Source: Patescibacteria group bacterium
GTDB lineage: Bacteria > Patescibacteriota > Minisyncoccia > Phycocordibacterales > UBA2100
Reading direction: 5' to 3'
DNA length: 17,892 nt
NCBI GenBank assembly: GCA_024654485.1
Contig: JANLHO010000060.1
Span: forward strand, 1-17,892
A program made the translations under genes and the position numbers. The notes beneath the pieces were generated by a model. The model saw only the letters and a program-made list of their open reading frames with translations, did not search any database and was not told the origin of the DNA. Below, in pieces: positions 1 through 6,317 of the stretch. Position 1 is the first letter of the stretch. Each line of letters opens with the position of its first letter.

Positions 1-525
1 TCGGAGATGTACTCATTCTCCCACATGCACCCTAAGGAGATACTACGCCATGCCGGCTTCGGGTTCTTGCTTGCTTTGTTTGATACCGGAGAGGAGACGC
101 TGCGCGTGGGCAATGTCCACCTGCATTCCGGATTGCGCTTCCGTATCAGGGCAGCGGAGGCCCTGAGGATCAAGGCGCATCTGCGCGATTTCGGACACGC
201 AGACACCCCGACGATATTCGGAGGCGATTTCAATCTTGGTCTTCCTTGGGAGTTGCCTGGAGTTATCCGAGCTTTTGCGCCGGAGTTCGCAGCATGCACC
301 GCCCACCTGGGGCCGACGCTTGATAGCCGATATACCGAGCATGTTCCCGTGCTCACTAACAGGATAGCTTCTGCAATGGCGAAGGTCGGGCTTGGCATCT
401 CGCTGCGTCCCGACCACATTTTCACGGACGCGCAGACCGCATCGCACAATGTCATTGAATGCCGCGTGTTGCCCGACCGCATCTCCGACCACAGCCCCGT
501 GGAGCTCATACTGCGCTCAGAGTAA
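1..525 (+). CDS. Endonuclease/exonuclease/phosphatase-family protein, 3' part
   Basis: This is the C-terminal 174 codons of a gene entering from the left edge; the frame is open to base 1. The visible part holds two hallmarks of the EEP (DNase I-like) fold: GGDFN near residue 72, whose Asp/Asn coordinate metal and phosphate, and SDHSPVEL close to the end, whose Asp-His pair is catalytic. A further His (VGNVHLHSG) fits the strand carrying the conserved His. The family cleaves phosphodiester or phosphomonoester bonds in DNA, RNA or lipid head groups; the substrate cannot be told from this fragment. The stop TAA is followed by an imperfect inverted repeat at about 537-572 (cgccc...gggcg) without a T-run, a weak candidate for the transcript end. 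Missing: the N-terminal half with the first metal-binding Asn and Glu. Confidence 0.85.
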   Translation, partial: SEMYSFSHMHPKEILRHAGFGFLLALFDTGEETLRVGNVHLHSGLRFRIRAAEALRIKAHLRDFGHADTPTIFGGDFNLGLPWELPGVIRAFAPEFAACTAHLGPTLDSRYTEHVPVLTNRIASAMAKVGLGISLRPDHIFTDAQTASHNVIECRVLPDRISDHSPVELILRSE

Positions 526-631
526 CTCATGCTAATCGCCCGTATCGGGAGCTGCAAACTTCCGTATGGGCGCGACCATCACGCGCCGTTGTCCACTTGA
601 TTTAGGCGGGGTGCTTGGGTAAGCTGCCGTA

Positions 632-640
632 TGCGATACT
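632..640 (+). promoter_or_regulatory. Extended -10 box of the shikimate-kinase-like gene
   Basis: TGC followed by GATACT (635-640), ending 7 nt before the ATG at 648. No Shine-Dalgarno lies in the gap, so the mRNA is predicted to start at or a few bases before the start codon. Confidence 0.45.
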
Positions 641-647
641 TCTCCGT

Positions 648-1151
648 ATGAACGTCACTCTTGTCGGCATGCCCGGAGCGGGGAAGACATACATCGGCAA
701 AAAGCTCGCGCCGCGGCTGTCGCTGGAATTCGTAGATGTGGATTCTCTGCTTGAGCAGGCTTTCGGCAAGCCGGTGCGGAGCATTCTCAATGAGCTGGGC
801 GACGAGCGCTACATGGAGGCGGAGGCCGACATGTTAATCAACGGCACTTCCGGCCGCTCGGAGATACTGATAGCCCCCGGCGGCTCCTTCCTATACCGCA
901 CCGACACACTGCAGCACGTGCGCGACATGTCCACCGTCGTGTACCTCATGGCGCCTCTTGCTGTGATAGAGGAGCGCCTCAAGCAGATACCGGAACATCC
1001 GATAATAGGATTGGGAGGCAGGACGCTGCGCGAACTCTACGACGAGCGCCATCCGAGATACGCGGCATGCTCCGACCTCATAATAGACACTTCCGGCAGG
1101 TCCGCCGAGGAGGTCTTGGAAAGCGTCGCGGGAGTCATCGCGGCCGCTTGA
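648..1151 (+). CDS. Shikimate-kinase-like P-loop kinase
   Basis: A 167-residue protein the size of bacterial shikimate kinases, which phosphorylate shikimate with ATP in chorismate synthesis. It has a Walker A loop GMPGAGKT (residues 7-14), the DVD pair at 30-32 expected to hold Mg, PGGS at 77-80 in place of the usual GGG, and a lid/C-terminal segment TLRELYDERHPRY with the conserved Arg at 128. The substrate motif is altered: families carry G-E-x-x-F-R-x-x-E, while here the aligned stretch is GDERYMEAE, so the shikimate-binding Arg appears to be Met56. An upstream TTG at 615 would add 11 residues, but ATG 648 places Walker A as in relatives and follows a good -10 box. No other aromatic-pathway gene is nearby. 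Shikimate kinase fold is near certain; shikimate as substrate is not. Confidence 0.8.
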   Translation: MNVTLVGMPGAGKTYIGKKLAPRLSLEFVDVDSLLEQAFGKPVRSILNELGDERYMEAEADMLINGTSGRSEILIAPGGSFLYRTDTLQHVRDMSTVVYLMAPLAVIEERLKQIPEHPIIGLGGRTLRELYDERHPRYAACSDLIIDTSGRSAEEVLESVAGVIAAA

Positions 1152-1175
1152 CGACCCGCTTGACCCTGCTATCCT
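1148..1175 (+). promoter_or_regulatory. Strong promoter of a short transcript
   Basis: TTGACG (1148-1153), a 16-bp spacer and TATCCT (1170-1175) with the TGC extension at 1167-1169. It overlaps the end of the upstream gene and points to a transcript starting near 1182, with an ATG at 1185. It is among the best matches to a sigma-70 promoter in the window. Confidence 0.55.
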
Positions 1176-1184
1176 GTAGGCAAT

Positions 1185-1256
1185 ATGCGCAGCTTTGCTT
1201 CCGAAACGATGATGGGTATGACGACTCTCCGAAGCGGAGGCTTTCTGCCTGCATAA
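1185..1256 (+). CDS. Possible leaderless 23-aa leader peptide
   Basis: An ATG 9 nt after the -10 box opens a 23-codon frame (starts MRSFASETMMGM, ends RSGGFLPA, stop TAA) that closes 17 nt before a perfect terminator. Four of its first twelve codons are Met. Inside it, 1227-1231 and 1235-1239 form a small hairpin (ctccg/cggag). The arrangement promoter, tiny ORF, hairpin, terminator, then a further gene is that of an attenuator leader, but it could equally be a free-standing small RNA of about 125 nt or a functional micropeptide. No homologue is recognised; translation is inferred only from the leaderless start used by other genes here. Confidence 0.35.
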   Translation: MRSFASETMMGMTTLRSGGFLPA

Positions 1257-1273
1257 CTCAAGCGAGATATCCA

Positions 1274-1308
1274 GACAAAAACCCTCCGCCACTCGGAGGG
1301 TTTTTGTC
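1274..1308 (+). terminator. Rho-independent terminator, possible attenuator
   Basis: Perfect 15-bp stem 1274-1288 / 1294-1308 with loop CCACT; the 3' arm ends in a T-run, and the 5' arm starts with A-run so it could work on both strands. The 5' arm (cctccgc, 1283-1289) can alternatively pair with gcggagg at 1234-1240 inside the small upstream ORF, which would block the terminator. Confidence 0.8.
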
Positions 1309-1332
1309 CGCTCTTTTCGTTCTTTGACAGGT

Positions 1333-1391
1333 ATTGGATGCGCAAGGTTGGCTGAGACAAAATCTCGTCTTGATCAGCCAGCGCATCCAAT
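1333..1391 (+). promoter_or_regulatory. Long hairpin in the leader of the orphan gene
   Basis: An 11-bp perfect stem (1333-1343 with 1381-1391), a 5-nt bulge on the 5' side (1344-1348), then a second 7-bp perfect stem (1349-1355 with 1374-1380) and an 18-nt loop. It ends 3 nt before the AGGAG Shine-Dalgarno at 1395-1399, so its folding could control ribosome access. A TTGACA sits at 1324-1329 just before it, but no fitting -10 follows. Confidence 0.55.
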
Positions 1392-1405
1392 TGCAGGAGC
1401 ACGAT

Positions 1406-1858
1406 ATGTTGGTACCGGAGTCTAATCTGCAGCTTATCCGCGCTGCAGAACGCGGACGGAAAGCCACCGGAATGGCAACGTCTCCAGCACGTGTCGTGAC
1501 AGTGTTCACTGACCCGGTCGGTGGGGGGCTATATCATTGGGTTGATCTCGTAAATCTGTTGGGAGATCCGAGGAACCTACCCTACTTCAGGGTAAAAATC
1601 GTCTACGGCGAAAAGGTTGTTGACGCCACCAGGCGTCTGCAGCCTTTCGGTTTTATCGGCGACGAACTCACCTTCTTCGCCCAAAAGATTGAGACGACGT
1701 TCCGATGGGTGCTCGTGGATCCAAGATACACCGATGGCAAGAGTCCGGGGGTTATCTTGTTCGACGGCAGGCCCGTCACGAGCGACGAGTACCGGCCGTA
1801 CGCGCCGGGAGCGGTTATGGTGGTCGGAAATGACCGATCCCCACGCCTCCTCTGCTAG
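1406..1858 (+). CDS. Orphan hypothetical protein, 150 aa
   Basis: No family is recognised. The start chosen is ATG 1406 because AGGAG (1395-1399) lies 6 nt upstream; a TTG at 1334 in the same frame would place the large hairpin inside the coding region and is less likely. The protein is soluble, without signal peptide or membrane segment. It has an N-terminal charged helix (about 1-25), then mixed strand/turn sequence rich in aromatic residues, with hydrophobic strands such as ARVVTVF, FRVKIVYG, FRWVLVD and GAVMVVG, suggesting an alpha/beta or all-beta domain. It stands alone between two strong terminators (1274-1308 and 1894-1949), so it is its own transcription unit, or the regulated gene of the preceding leader. 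With its Shine-Dalgarno it differs from the surrounding conserved genes. Confidence 0.65.
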   Translation: MLVPESNLQLIRAAERGRKATGMATSPARVVTVFTDPVGGGLYHWVDLVNLLGDPRNLPYFRVKIVYGEKVVDATRRLQPFGFIGDELTFFAQKIETTFRWVLVDPRYTDGKSPGVILFDGRPVTSDEYRPYAPGAVMVVGNDRSPRLLC

Positions 1859-1893
1859 ACGTGAACGACAAATGCGTGGCAAGACAACATTAG

Positions 1894-1949
1894 GCCGGCG
1901 GAAAGATCAAACAACATTCTTGTTGTTTGACCCCGCCGGCTCTCTTTTT
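1894..1949 (+). terminator. Two-tier terminator after the orphan gene
   Basis: Outer stem gccggcgg/ccgccggc (1894-1901 with 1933-1940), inner perfect 10-bp stem (1907-1916 with 1921-1930) and a 4-nt loop, followed by TCTCTTTTT. Confidence 0.85.
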
Positions 1950-1965
1950 GCGCCATCCTGTGGCG

Positions 1966-1974
1966 TGGTATGCT
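1966..1974 (+). promoter_or_regulatory. Extended -10 box of pyrF
   Basis: TGG plus TATGCT (1969-1974), 8 nt before the pyrF ATG. A TTGCGC at 1948-1953 is 15 bp upstream, short for a -35. The predicted leader is a few bases at most. Confidence 0.5.
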
Positions 1975-1982
1975 GGAGCCCA

Positions 1983-2810
1983 ATGGGCCGCAATTTTCGG
2001 GAAATGCTTGATAGCCAGTGGGAGCGCGGCAGGTTCGTCTGTGTCGGGCTGGACCCCGATATCGGGAAGATACCCGAATCCGCACGCATGTCCGGCGTGC
2101 GCGATACCATCCTCAATTTCAACCGCGCCATCATAGACGCCACCAAGGACATAGTCAGCACCTACAAGCCCAACAGCGCTTTTTATGAAGAGCACGGCGA
2201 TGAGGGGTGGGACGCACTTCGCGCCACCATCCGCTACATACTTGATGGAGTGCCCAGAGTTCCCGTCATACTGGATGCCAAGCGCGCCGACATAGGCAAT
2301 ACAAATGCATCGTACGCGCGCTCCGCTTTTGACCATCTGCAGGCAGACGCCATCACTGTCAACCCGTACCTCGGAGGCGAGCCGCTCGCGCCCTTCTTTG
2401 AGCGCGCGGAAAAAGGCGTCATCGTCTTGTGCCACACCTCCAACCCCGGCGCCGGTGAGATACAGAATCTCAATGTAGACGGAGAGCCGCTCTACAAGGT
2501 GGTGGCGAGGCTCGCGAGCACGGAGTGGAATGCGCAGGGCAATTGCTGCGTAATGGTGGGCGCCACTTATCCGGAAGAGCTCGGAGAGGTCCGCGCCATC
2601 GTGGGCGATATGCCGATACTGGTCGCCGGCATAGGGGCGCAGGACGGGCATCTGGAGAAGACCATCCAAGCGGGGATAGACGGCCGCAAAAGAGGGATTA
2701 TAGTCAACGCCTCGCGCTCCATCATCTACGCCTCGCGAGAGTCTGATTTTGCCGAAGCAGCAAGAAAGAAGACACAGGAGCTGGATGCGGCGATACGCAA
2801 GGTGTTGTAG
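1983..2810 (+). CDS. pyrF: Orotidine 5'-phosphate decarboxylase
   Basis: A 275-residue OMP decarboxylase, the last step of UMP synthesis (OMP to UMP plus CO2), cytosolic. The length and sequence fit the longer 'subfamily 2' enzymes found in mycobacteria and others, rather than the roughly 230-residue E. coli type. Motifs: GLDPD (22-26), YKPN with Lys62, and the catalytic DAKRADIGNT (98-107), which supplies the Asp-Lys-x-x-Asp set. NPGAGEIQNL and the C-terminal GIGAQDG ... GIIVNASRSIIYA hold the phosphate-binding loops. ATG 1983 is chosen because it follows the -10 box; the open frame extends upstream through the terminator but that part is not plausible coding sequence. pyrE follows after 11 nt, so the two last steps of UMP synthesis are encoded side by side in reverse order. 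Confidence 0.95.
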   Translation: MGRNFREMLDSQWERGRFVCVGLDPDIGKIPESARMSGVRDTILNFNRAIIDATKDIVSTYKPNSAFYEEHGDEGWDALRATIRYILDGVPRVPVILDAKRADIGNTNASYARSAFDHLQADAITVNPYLGGEPLAPFFERAEKGVIVLCHTSNPGAGEIQNLNVDGEPLYKVVARLASTEWNAQGNCCVMVGATYPEELGEVRAIVGDMPILVAGIGAQDGHLEKTIQAGIDGRKRGIIVNASRSIIYASRESDFAEAARKKTQELDAAIRKVL

Positions 2811-2813
2811 AAT
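2808..2813 (+). promoter_or_regulatory. -10 box of pyrE overlapping the pyrF stop
   Basis: TAGAAT whose first three bases are the pyrF stop codon TAG; it ends 8 nt before the pyrE ATG. pyrE can therefore be expressed both by read-through from pyrF and from its own near-leaderless start. Confidence 0.4.
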
Positions 2814-2821
2814 ATTCCCTT

Positions 2822-3466
2822 ATGGACGAAAGCGAAGCACTGGATATTTTTGAGAAAGTCGGCATGTTCCGCGCCGGTCATTTCGTCTACACCCACGGCA
2901 GGCACAGCGATAATTACATCAACAAAGACGCCCTCTACACCAACGCCAAGGAGACCTCCCGCGTCTGCCGAGCGATGGCGGAGCGCTTCAAGGATTCCGG
3001 AGCGGAGGTCGTCATCGGGCCGGCCATCGGGGCGGCGATACTCGCGCAGTGGGTCGGGTATCATTTGAGCGAGATGACGGGGCGCGATGTGGCAGCCGCC
3101 TACGCCGACAAGGACGGCCAAGGCGGATTCATACTCAAGCGCGGCTACGATGCGCTGGTAAAAGGCAAGAAGACGCTCATAGTGGAAGACCTAACCACCA
3201 CAGGCGGCTCGGCCAAGAAGGTAGTGGAGGCGGTGCGCAAAGCGGGCGCCGACGTAGTCGGGGTCATGGTCCTCGCCAATCGCGGCGACGTGACGAAAAA
3301 GCAGGTCGGCGATCCGCCCGTATTTGAGGCGTTGGTAAACCTTCACCTTGATTCGTGGGAGCCGGAGGAATGCGAGCTGTGCAAACGGGGCATTCCTGTC
3401 AATACCGAGATAGGGCACGGTAAAGAATTCCTCGCAAAGAAGGCGGACGCGCAAAAGAGCGGCTAG
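2822..3466 (+). CDS. pyrE: Orotate phosphoribosyltransferase
   Basis: A 214-residue type I phosphoribosyltransferase that joins orotate to PRPP to give OMP, the substrate of the pyrF product next door. HSDNYINKDALYT (28-40) matches the orotate-side hood motif, GPAIGAAILA the flexible core, and VEDLTTTGGS (121-130) is the PRPP-binding loop with the acidic pair. The C-terminal tail carries a CxxC (PEECELCKRG) seen in a subset of OPRTs and absent from E. coli PyrE; it may bind a metal or simply be structural. The start is fixed by the -10 box 8 nt upstream and the lack of any alternative with a Shine-Dalgarno. Confidence 0.94.
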   Translation: MDESEALDIFEKVGMFRAGHFVYTHGRHSDNYINKDALYTNAKETSRVCRAMAERFKDSGAEVVIGPAIGAAILAQWVGYHLSEMTGRDVAAAYADKDGQGGFILKRGYDALVKGKKTLIVEDLTTTGGSAKKVVEAVRKAGADVVGVMVLANRGDVTKKQVGDPPVFEALVNLHLDSWEPEECELCKRGIPVNTEIGHGKEFLAKKADAQKSG

Positions 3467-3476
3467 ACTCCCGATG

Positions 3477-3513
3477 TGGTAGGATTACACGGATGAGTGT
3501 TAGGAATTTATAA
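3477..3513 (+). promoter_or_regulatory. Promoter and micro-ORF before the cupredoxin gene
   Basis: TGG plus TAGGAT (3480-3485), then an ATG at 3493, 7 nt on, opening a 6-codon frame (MSVRNL, TAA at 3511-3513). The cupredoxin ATG is 16 nt further. Either the real transcript starts near 3491 and has this micro-ORF as leader, or the gene itself starts at the in-frame GTG 3497. Confidence 0.35.
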
Positions 3514-3529
3514 AGTGCAAACATCATAT

Positions 3530-4069
3530 ATGAAAAGTACATGGATATGGGTTATCGTTGTCATCATCATCGCAGCCGGAGGGTTGTGGTTGTGGCAGAA
3601 TTCACAGACACTTGCGCCGGGCGACTCTGAATCTGCTGCCGGCGCGCAGGACATTGGTGAAAATACCGGGGGAGCGGATACATCCACTACACCTTCGCAG
3701 GAAGCCGGCGGGAGCACGAGCGTTGGCGCTGATGCAGGCATTAGCATAAGCGGCACGCCTATGTCCGCAGAGGTCACATACAACGGTCGCACATTCTCTC
3801 CCGCGACGGTCACCGTCAAGAAGGGTGGGACAGTCACCTTTAGGGACACTTCCGGCACAATGTGGGTCGCTTCCGGTCAGCACCCATCGCACACCGTATA
3901 CGACGGCACTTCTCGCCAGGAGCACTGCGCGGCGGACTATTCCGGACCGATGCCCTTTGACCAGTGCTCACCGTCTTCAACCTACAAGTACACTTTCGAA
4001 AAATCAGGTACTTGGGAGTATCATGACCACGTCAACGCATCCGCGCGGGGCTCCGTGGTCGTTGAGTAG
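3530..4069 (+). CDS. Membrane-anchored cupredoxin-like protein
   Basis: Of 179 residues, 5-22 form one N-terminal hydrophobic anchor with the rest predicted outside. Residues 25-78 are a low-complexity linker rich in Gly, Ser, Thr and acids; 80-179 are a plastocyanin-like beta domain (TYNGRTFSPATVTVKKGGTV, a typical cupredoxin opening). Cupredoxins carry electrons with Cu held by His, Cys, His and usually Met. Here the first His is present (SHTVY, H121), but the loop normally reading Y-x-C-x-x-H-x-x-x-M is EYHDHVNASARG (H165, H167), lacking both the Cys and the Met. Cys133 and Cys146 in the middle loop may form a disulfide. A start at GTG 3497 would add 11 residues ahead of the anchor. The DoxX-like membrane gene starts 1 nt after the stop, so the two are translated together and probably work together at the membrane. 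Confidence 0.85.
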   Translation: MKSTWIWVIVVIIIAAGGLWLWQNSQTLAPGDSESAAGAQDIGENTGGADTSTTPSQEAGGSTSVGADAGISISGTPMSAEVTYNGRTFSPATVTVKKGGTVTFRDTSGTMWVASGQHPSHTVYDGTSRQEHCAADYSGPMPFDQCSPSSTYKYTFEKSGTWEYHDHVNASARGSVVVE

Positions 4070-4070
4070 C

Positions 4071-4448
4071 ATGACGCAGGGCGCGCTCGCGAGCCTGGCA
4101 CTAAGGATAGGCGTGGCGTTCGCCTTTCTATATCCGCCTGTAAACGCCCTCTTCAATCCCTACTCATGGATAGGTTATTTCCCGCATTTTGTACGAGGCA
4201 TTGCGCCAGACCTCGTACTCCTTCACCTTTTTGGTCTCGTGCAGGTCGCGATCGCGCTGTGGATACTCTCGGGGCGGAGGATATTCTGGCCATCTATTGC
4301 GGCCGCCGCCATACTCGTGGCTATAGTCGCGTTCAACGTGGCGAACCTAGAGGTACTCTTCCGCGACCTATCCATAGCCGCAATGGCTCTAGCGCTGGCT
4401 GTGGTAAGCTACCATGATGAATTCGGAAGAATTCCCAGAGAAGCTTGA
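4071..4448 (+). CDS. DoxX-like four-helix membrane protein
   Basis: A 125-residue protein with four predicted membrane helices (about 6-24, 43-66, 73-91 and 98-116), the size and pattern of DoxX/DUF-type small quinone- or redox-associated membrane proteins. It has no catalytic motif to read. ATG 4071 begins one base after the cupredoxin stop (TAG-c-ATG), pointing to translational coupling; an ATG at 4023 in the same frame would overlap the upstream gene by 47 bases and add an unlikely hydrophilic lead. Its last 35 bases overlap the next gene, and they contain that gene's -10 box. Function is inferred only from fold class and from the coupled cupredoxin, which suggests redox work in the envelope. 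Confidence 0.75.
   Translation: MTQGALASLALRIGVAFAFLYPPVNALFNPYSWIGYFPHFVRGIAPDLVLLHLFGLVQVAIALWILSGRRIFWPSIAAAAILVAIVAFNVANLEVLFRDLSIAAMALALAVVSYHDEFGRIPREA
4402..4410 (+). promoter_or_regulatory. Extended -10 box inside the DoxX-like gene
   Basis: TGG plus TAAGCT (4405-4410) within the last codons of the DoxX-like gene; it ends 3 nt before ATG 4414 and 6 nt before ATG 4417. The 6-nt gap matches other genes here, which favours ATG 4417. Confidence 0.4.
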
Positions 4449-5388
4449 GCTTTTGTATGAGCGCACCTCGCGGCTGCGATACGGCGAAAATTCCCACCAA
4501 TCGGCCGCCCTCTATATTGACCCGAAGGATACGCGCGTGGGTGCCGCGCGAGCGAAGCAGACGCAGGGAAAAGAGCTCTCCTACAACAATCTGCAGGACG
4601 CCGACGCGGCCTTTGAATGCGTAGCCGAATTTACCGACACTGCCGTCGTCATCGTGAAGCACATGAATCCTTGCGGTGCGGCTCTCGGCTCATCGGTGCG
4701 CGAGGCGTATCTAAAGGCTCTCGCGTGCGATCCCGTGTCGGCTTTCGGAGGTATAGTCGCGCTCAACAAGCCGCTGGATGCGGAAACCGCCGCAGAACTG
4801 GTCAAACTTTTCATAGAAGTCGTCATCGCGCCCGATGCGGAAGGTGAGGCGCTAGAAGCTCTGAAGGCGAAGCCCAACATCCGTGTGCTCCTCACGGGCT
4901 CAATGCCGGACCCGAAAGCGCCTCGCCGCATGGTGAAGACCATAGCGGGCGGCGTTCTCGTGCAGGACATTGACAACAGTGTGCTGTCGGAGGACAACCT
5001 AAAGATCGTGACCAAGCGTTCGCCAAGCGAGCGGGAGATGGTCGACATGAGATTCGCCTGCGCCGTCTGCAAGCACGTAAAATCCAACGCCATCCTTTAT
5101 GCCAAAGACGGCGCGACGGTAGGGATAGGTGCGGGGCAGATGAGCCGCGTCATATCGGCGAAAATAGCCGCGATAAAAGCCGAGGACGCCAATCTGTCGC
5201 TAGAAGGTTCCGTAATGGCCTCCGATGCTTTTTTCCCGTTCCCCGACACCGTGCATGCCGCTCACGAAGCGGGTGCGACTGCGATAATCCAGCCCGGCGG
5301 CTCCCTGAAGGACAAGGATTCAATAGACGCTGCCGATGCGGCCGGCATGGCGATGGTATTCACCGGCGTCCGGCATTTCTTGCACTAG
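4414..5388 (+). CDS. purH: AICAR transformylase, single-domain
   Basis: A 324-residue protein matching the C-terminal AICAR formyltransferase domain of PurH, which transfers a formyl group from 10-formyl-THF to AICAR in purine synthesis. It begins almost at the domain border: LRYGENSHQ at 21-29 lies near residue 200 in full-length PurH. Other motifs: ELSYNNLQDADAA, the catalytic KHMNPCG (K82, H83), SAFGGIVALN, and the ending ASDAFFPFPD ... PGGSLKD ... FTGVRHFLH. The N-terminal IMP cyclohydrolase domain is absent, and nothing in the preceding 400 bases encodes it. The alternative start ATG 4417 removes one Met. The gene overlaps the DoxX-like gene by 35 bases and shares a CTAG with the converging trxB stop. 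Confidence 0.93.
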   Translation: MMNSEEFPEKLELLYERTSRLRYGENSHQSAALYIDPKDTRVGAARAKQTQGKELSYNNLQDADAAFECVAEFTDTAVVIVKHMNPCGAALGSSVREAYLKALACDPVSAFGGIVALNKPLDAETAAELVKLFIEVVIAPDAEGEALEALKAKPNIRVLLTGSMPDPKAPRRMVKTIAGGVLVQDIDNSVLSEDNLKIVTKRSPSEREMVDMRFACAVCKHVKSNAILYAKDGATVGIGAGQMSRVISAKIAAIKAEDANLSLEGSVMASDAFFPFPDTVHAAHEAGATAIIQPGGSLKDKDSIDAADAAGMAMVFTGVRHFLH

Positions 5389-6317
5389 CTGCGGCGCAAA
5401 TACATGTAAATGTCCTCCAGGGCTTTCACGGCGTCGCCGGCGGCGATGTTGTTCTGGTGGTAGAGGCCATCGGCCACGTCGCCCGCGGCCCAGATGCGCG
5501 GGTGCGAGGTGCGCTGTGTCTTCGGGTCCACTTTTATCTGCTTGAAGGGCGTAAGCTCTACGGCACTCCCCAGCCACGCCGTATTGGGTATAAGGCCTAT
5601 TTCCACGAAAATACCCTCCACGTCAAGCGTCTCTTCCTCTCCGGTATCAAGGTGCTTAAATTTAAGCCCCTTAACGAATCCACCAGCCGGCGGATCGCCG
5701 AATACCTCTGTGGGAATAGCATTGAGCACTATGCGCATTTTTGGATTAGCCTTTGCCGCCTCCACCGTTATCGCGTCGGCCCTGAAGGCGGTGCCTCGGC
5801 TAAGTAGCGTTACGCTCTTGCAATACGCAAGAAGCTGCAAGGCCGTCTCAAATCCGGCATTGCCTCCGCCGATGACGGCTACGTCCTTGTCGGCGAAAAG
5901 GGGCCCGTCGCACGATGCGCAGTAGGTGAGTCCCTTCTGGTCGTATTCCTTAGCCCCCTTCACATCAAGCTTGCGCCGCGACGCGCCCGACACGACGAGC
6001 GCCGCCTTGGCCTTATAAGTGTCCTTGTGAGTCGTGACCTCCACACGGTCGTCGTGCGCGGCTATGGCGCTTGCGCTATCCGGAGATTGCACGGTGAGGA
6101 ATTCTCCGGCATAAGCGAGGACGTGGTTTTTGAGCGCGTTCGCCAGATCCATACCGGAGATGGACGGCGTGCCTATCCAGTTTTGCACCTCGGTGGAAAC
6201 GGTGCTCTGTCCGCCCCATTCCTCCACTATCATAAGGGTCTTTATGCGCTTGCGCGCGGCATACACGGCGGCGGCCGCCCCAGCCGGCCCTCCTCCGATA
6301 ATAATTAAATCGTACAT
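5385..6317 (-). CDS. trxB: Thioredoxin-reductase-like flavoprotein
   Basis: A 310-residue FAD disulfide reductase of the low-molecular-weight thioredoxin reductase family, which passes electrons from a pyridine nucleotide to a thioredoxin-like partner. It has the FAD Rossmann motif IIGGGPAGAAAA (6-17), the redox CASC (C133, C136), a second nucleotide motif GGGNAGFE (150-157) and the FAD/dimer motif AAGDVADGLYHQ near 275. The NADPH signature is missing: E. coli TrxB has GGGDSA and HRR, here GGGNAG and LLSRG, and FRAD follows as in AhpF-type NADH enzymes. Cofactor preference is therefore open, with NADH or another donor more likely. The gene ends in the same CTAG as the purH stop, without terminator. 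Upstream lies the heptad element, which includes its likely -10 (TGTAAATT on this strand, 10 nt before ATG). Confidence 0.9.
   Translation of the reverse strand: MYDLIIIGGGPAGAAAAVYAARKRIKTLMIVEEWGGQSTVSTEVQNWIGTPSISGMDLANALKNHVLAYAGEFLTVQSPDSASAIAAHDDRVEVTTHKDTYKAKAALVVSGASRRKLDVKGAKEYDQKGLTYCASCDGPLFADKDVAVIGGGNAGFETALQLLAYCKSVTLLSRGTAFRADAITVEAAKANPKMRIVLNAIPTEVFGDPPAGGFVKGLKFKHLDTGEEETLDVEGIFVEIGLIPNTAWLGSAVELTPFKQIKVDPKTQRTSHPRIWAAGDVADGLYHQNNIAAGDAVKALEDIYMYLRRS

Noticed and set aside
537..572. Inverted repeat after the first gene as a terminator.
   Set aside because: Pairing is imperfect and there is no T-run; mentioned only under the gene.
1890..2669. Long open frame on the minus strand opposite pyrF.
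   Set aside because: Shadow of a clear OMP decarboxylase gene; it has no recognisable domains and covers the terminator and promoter.
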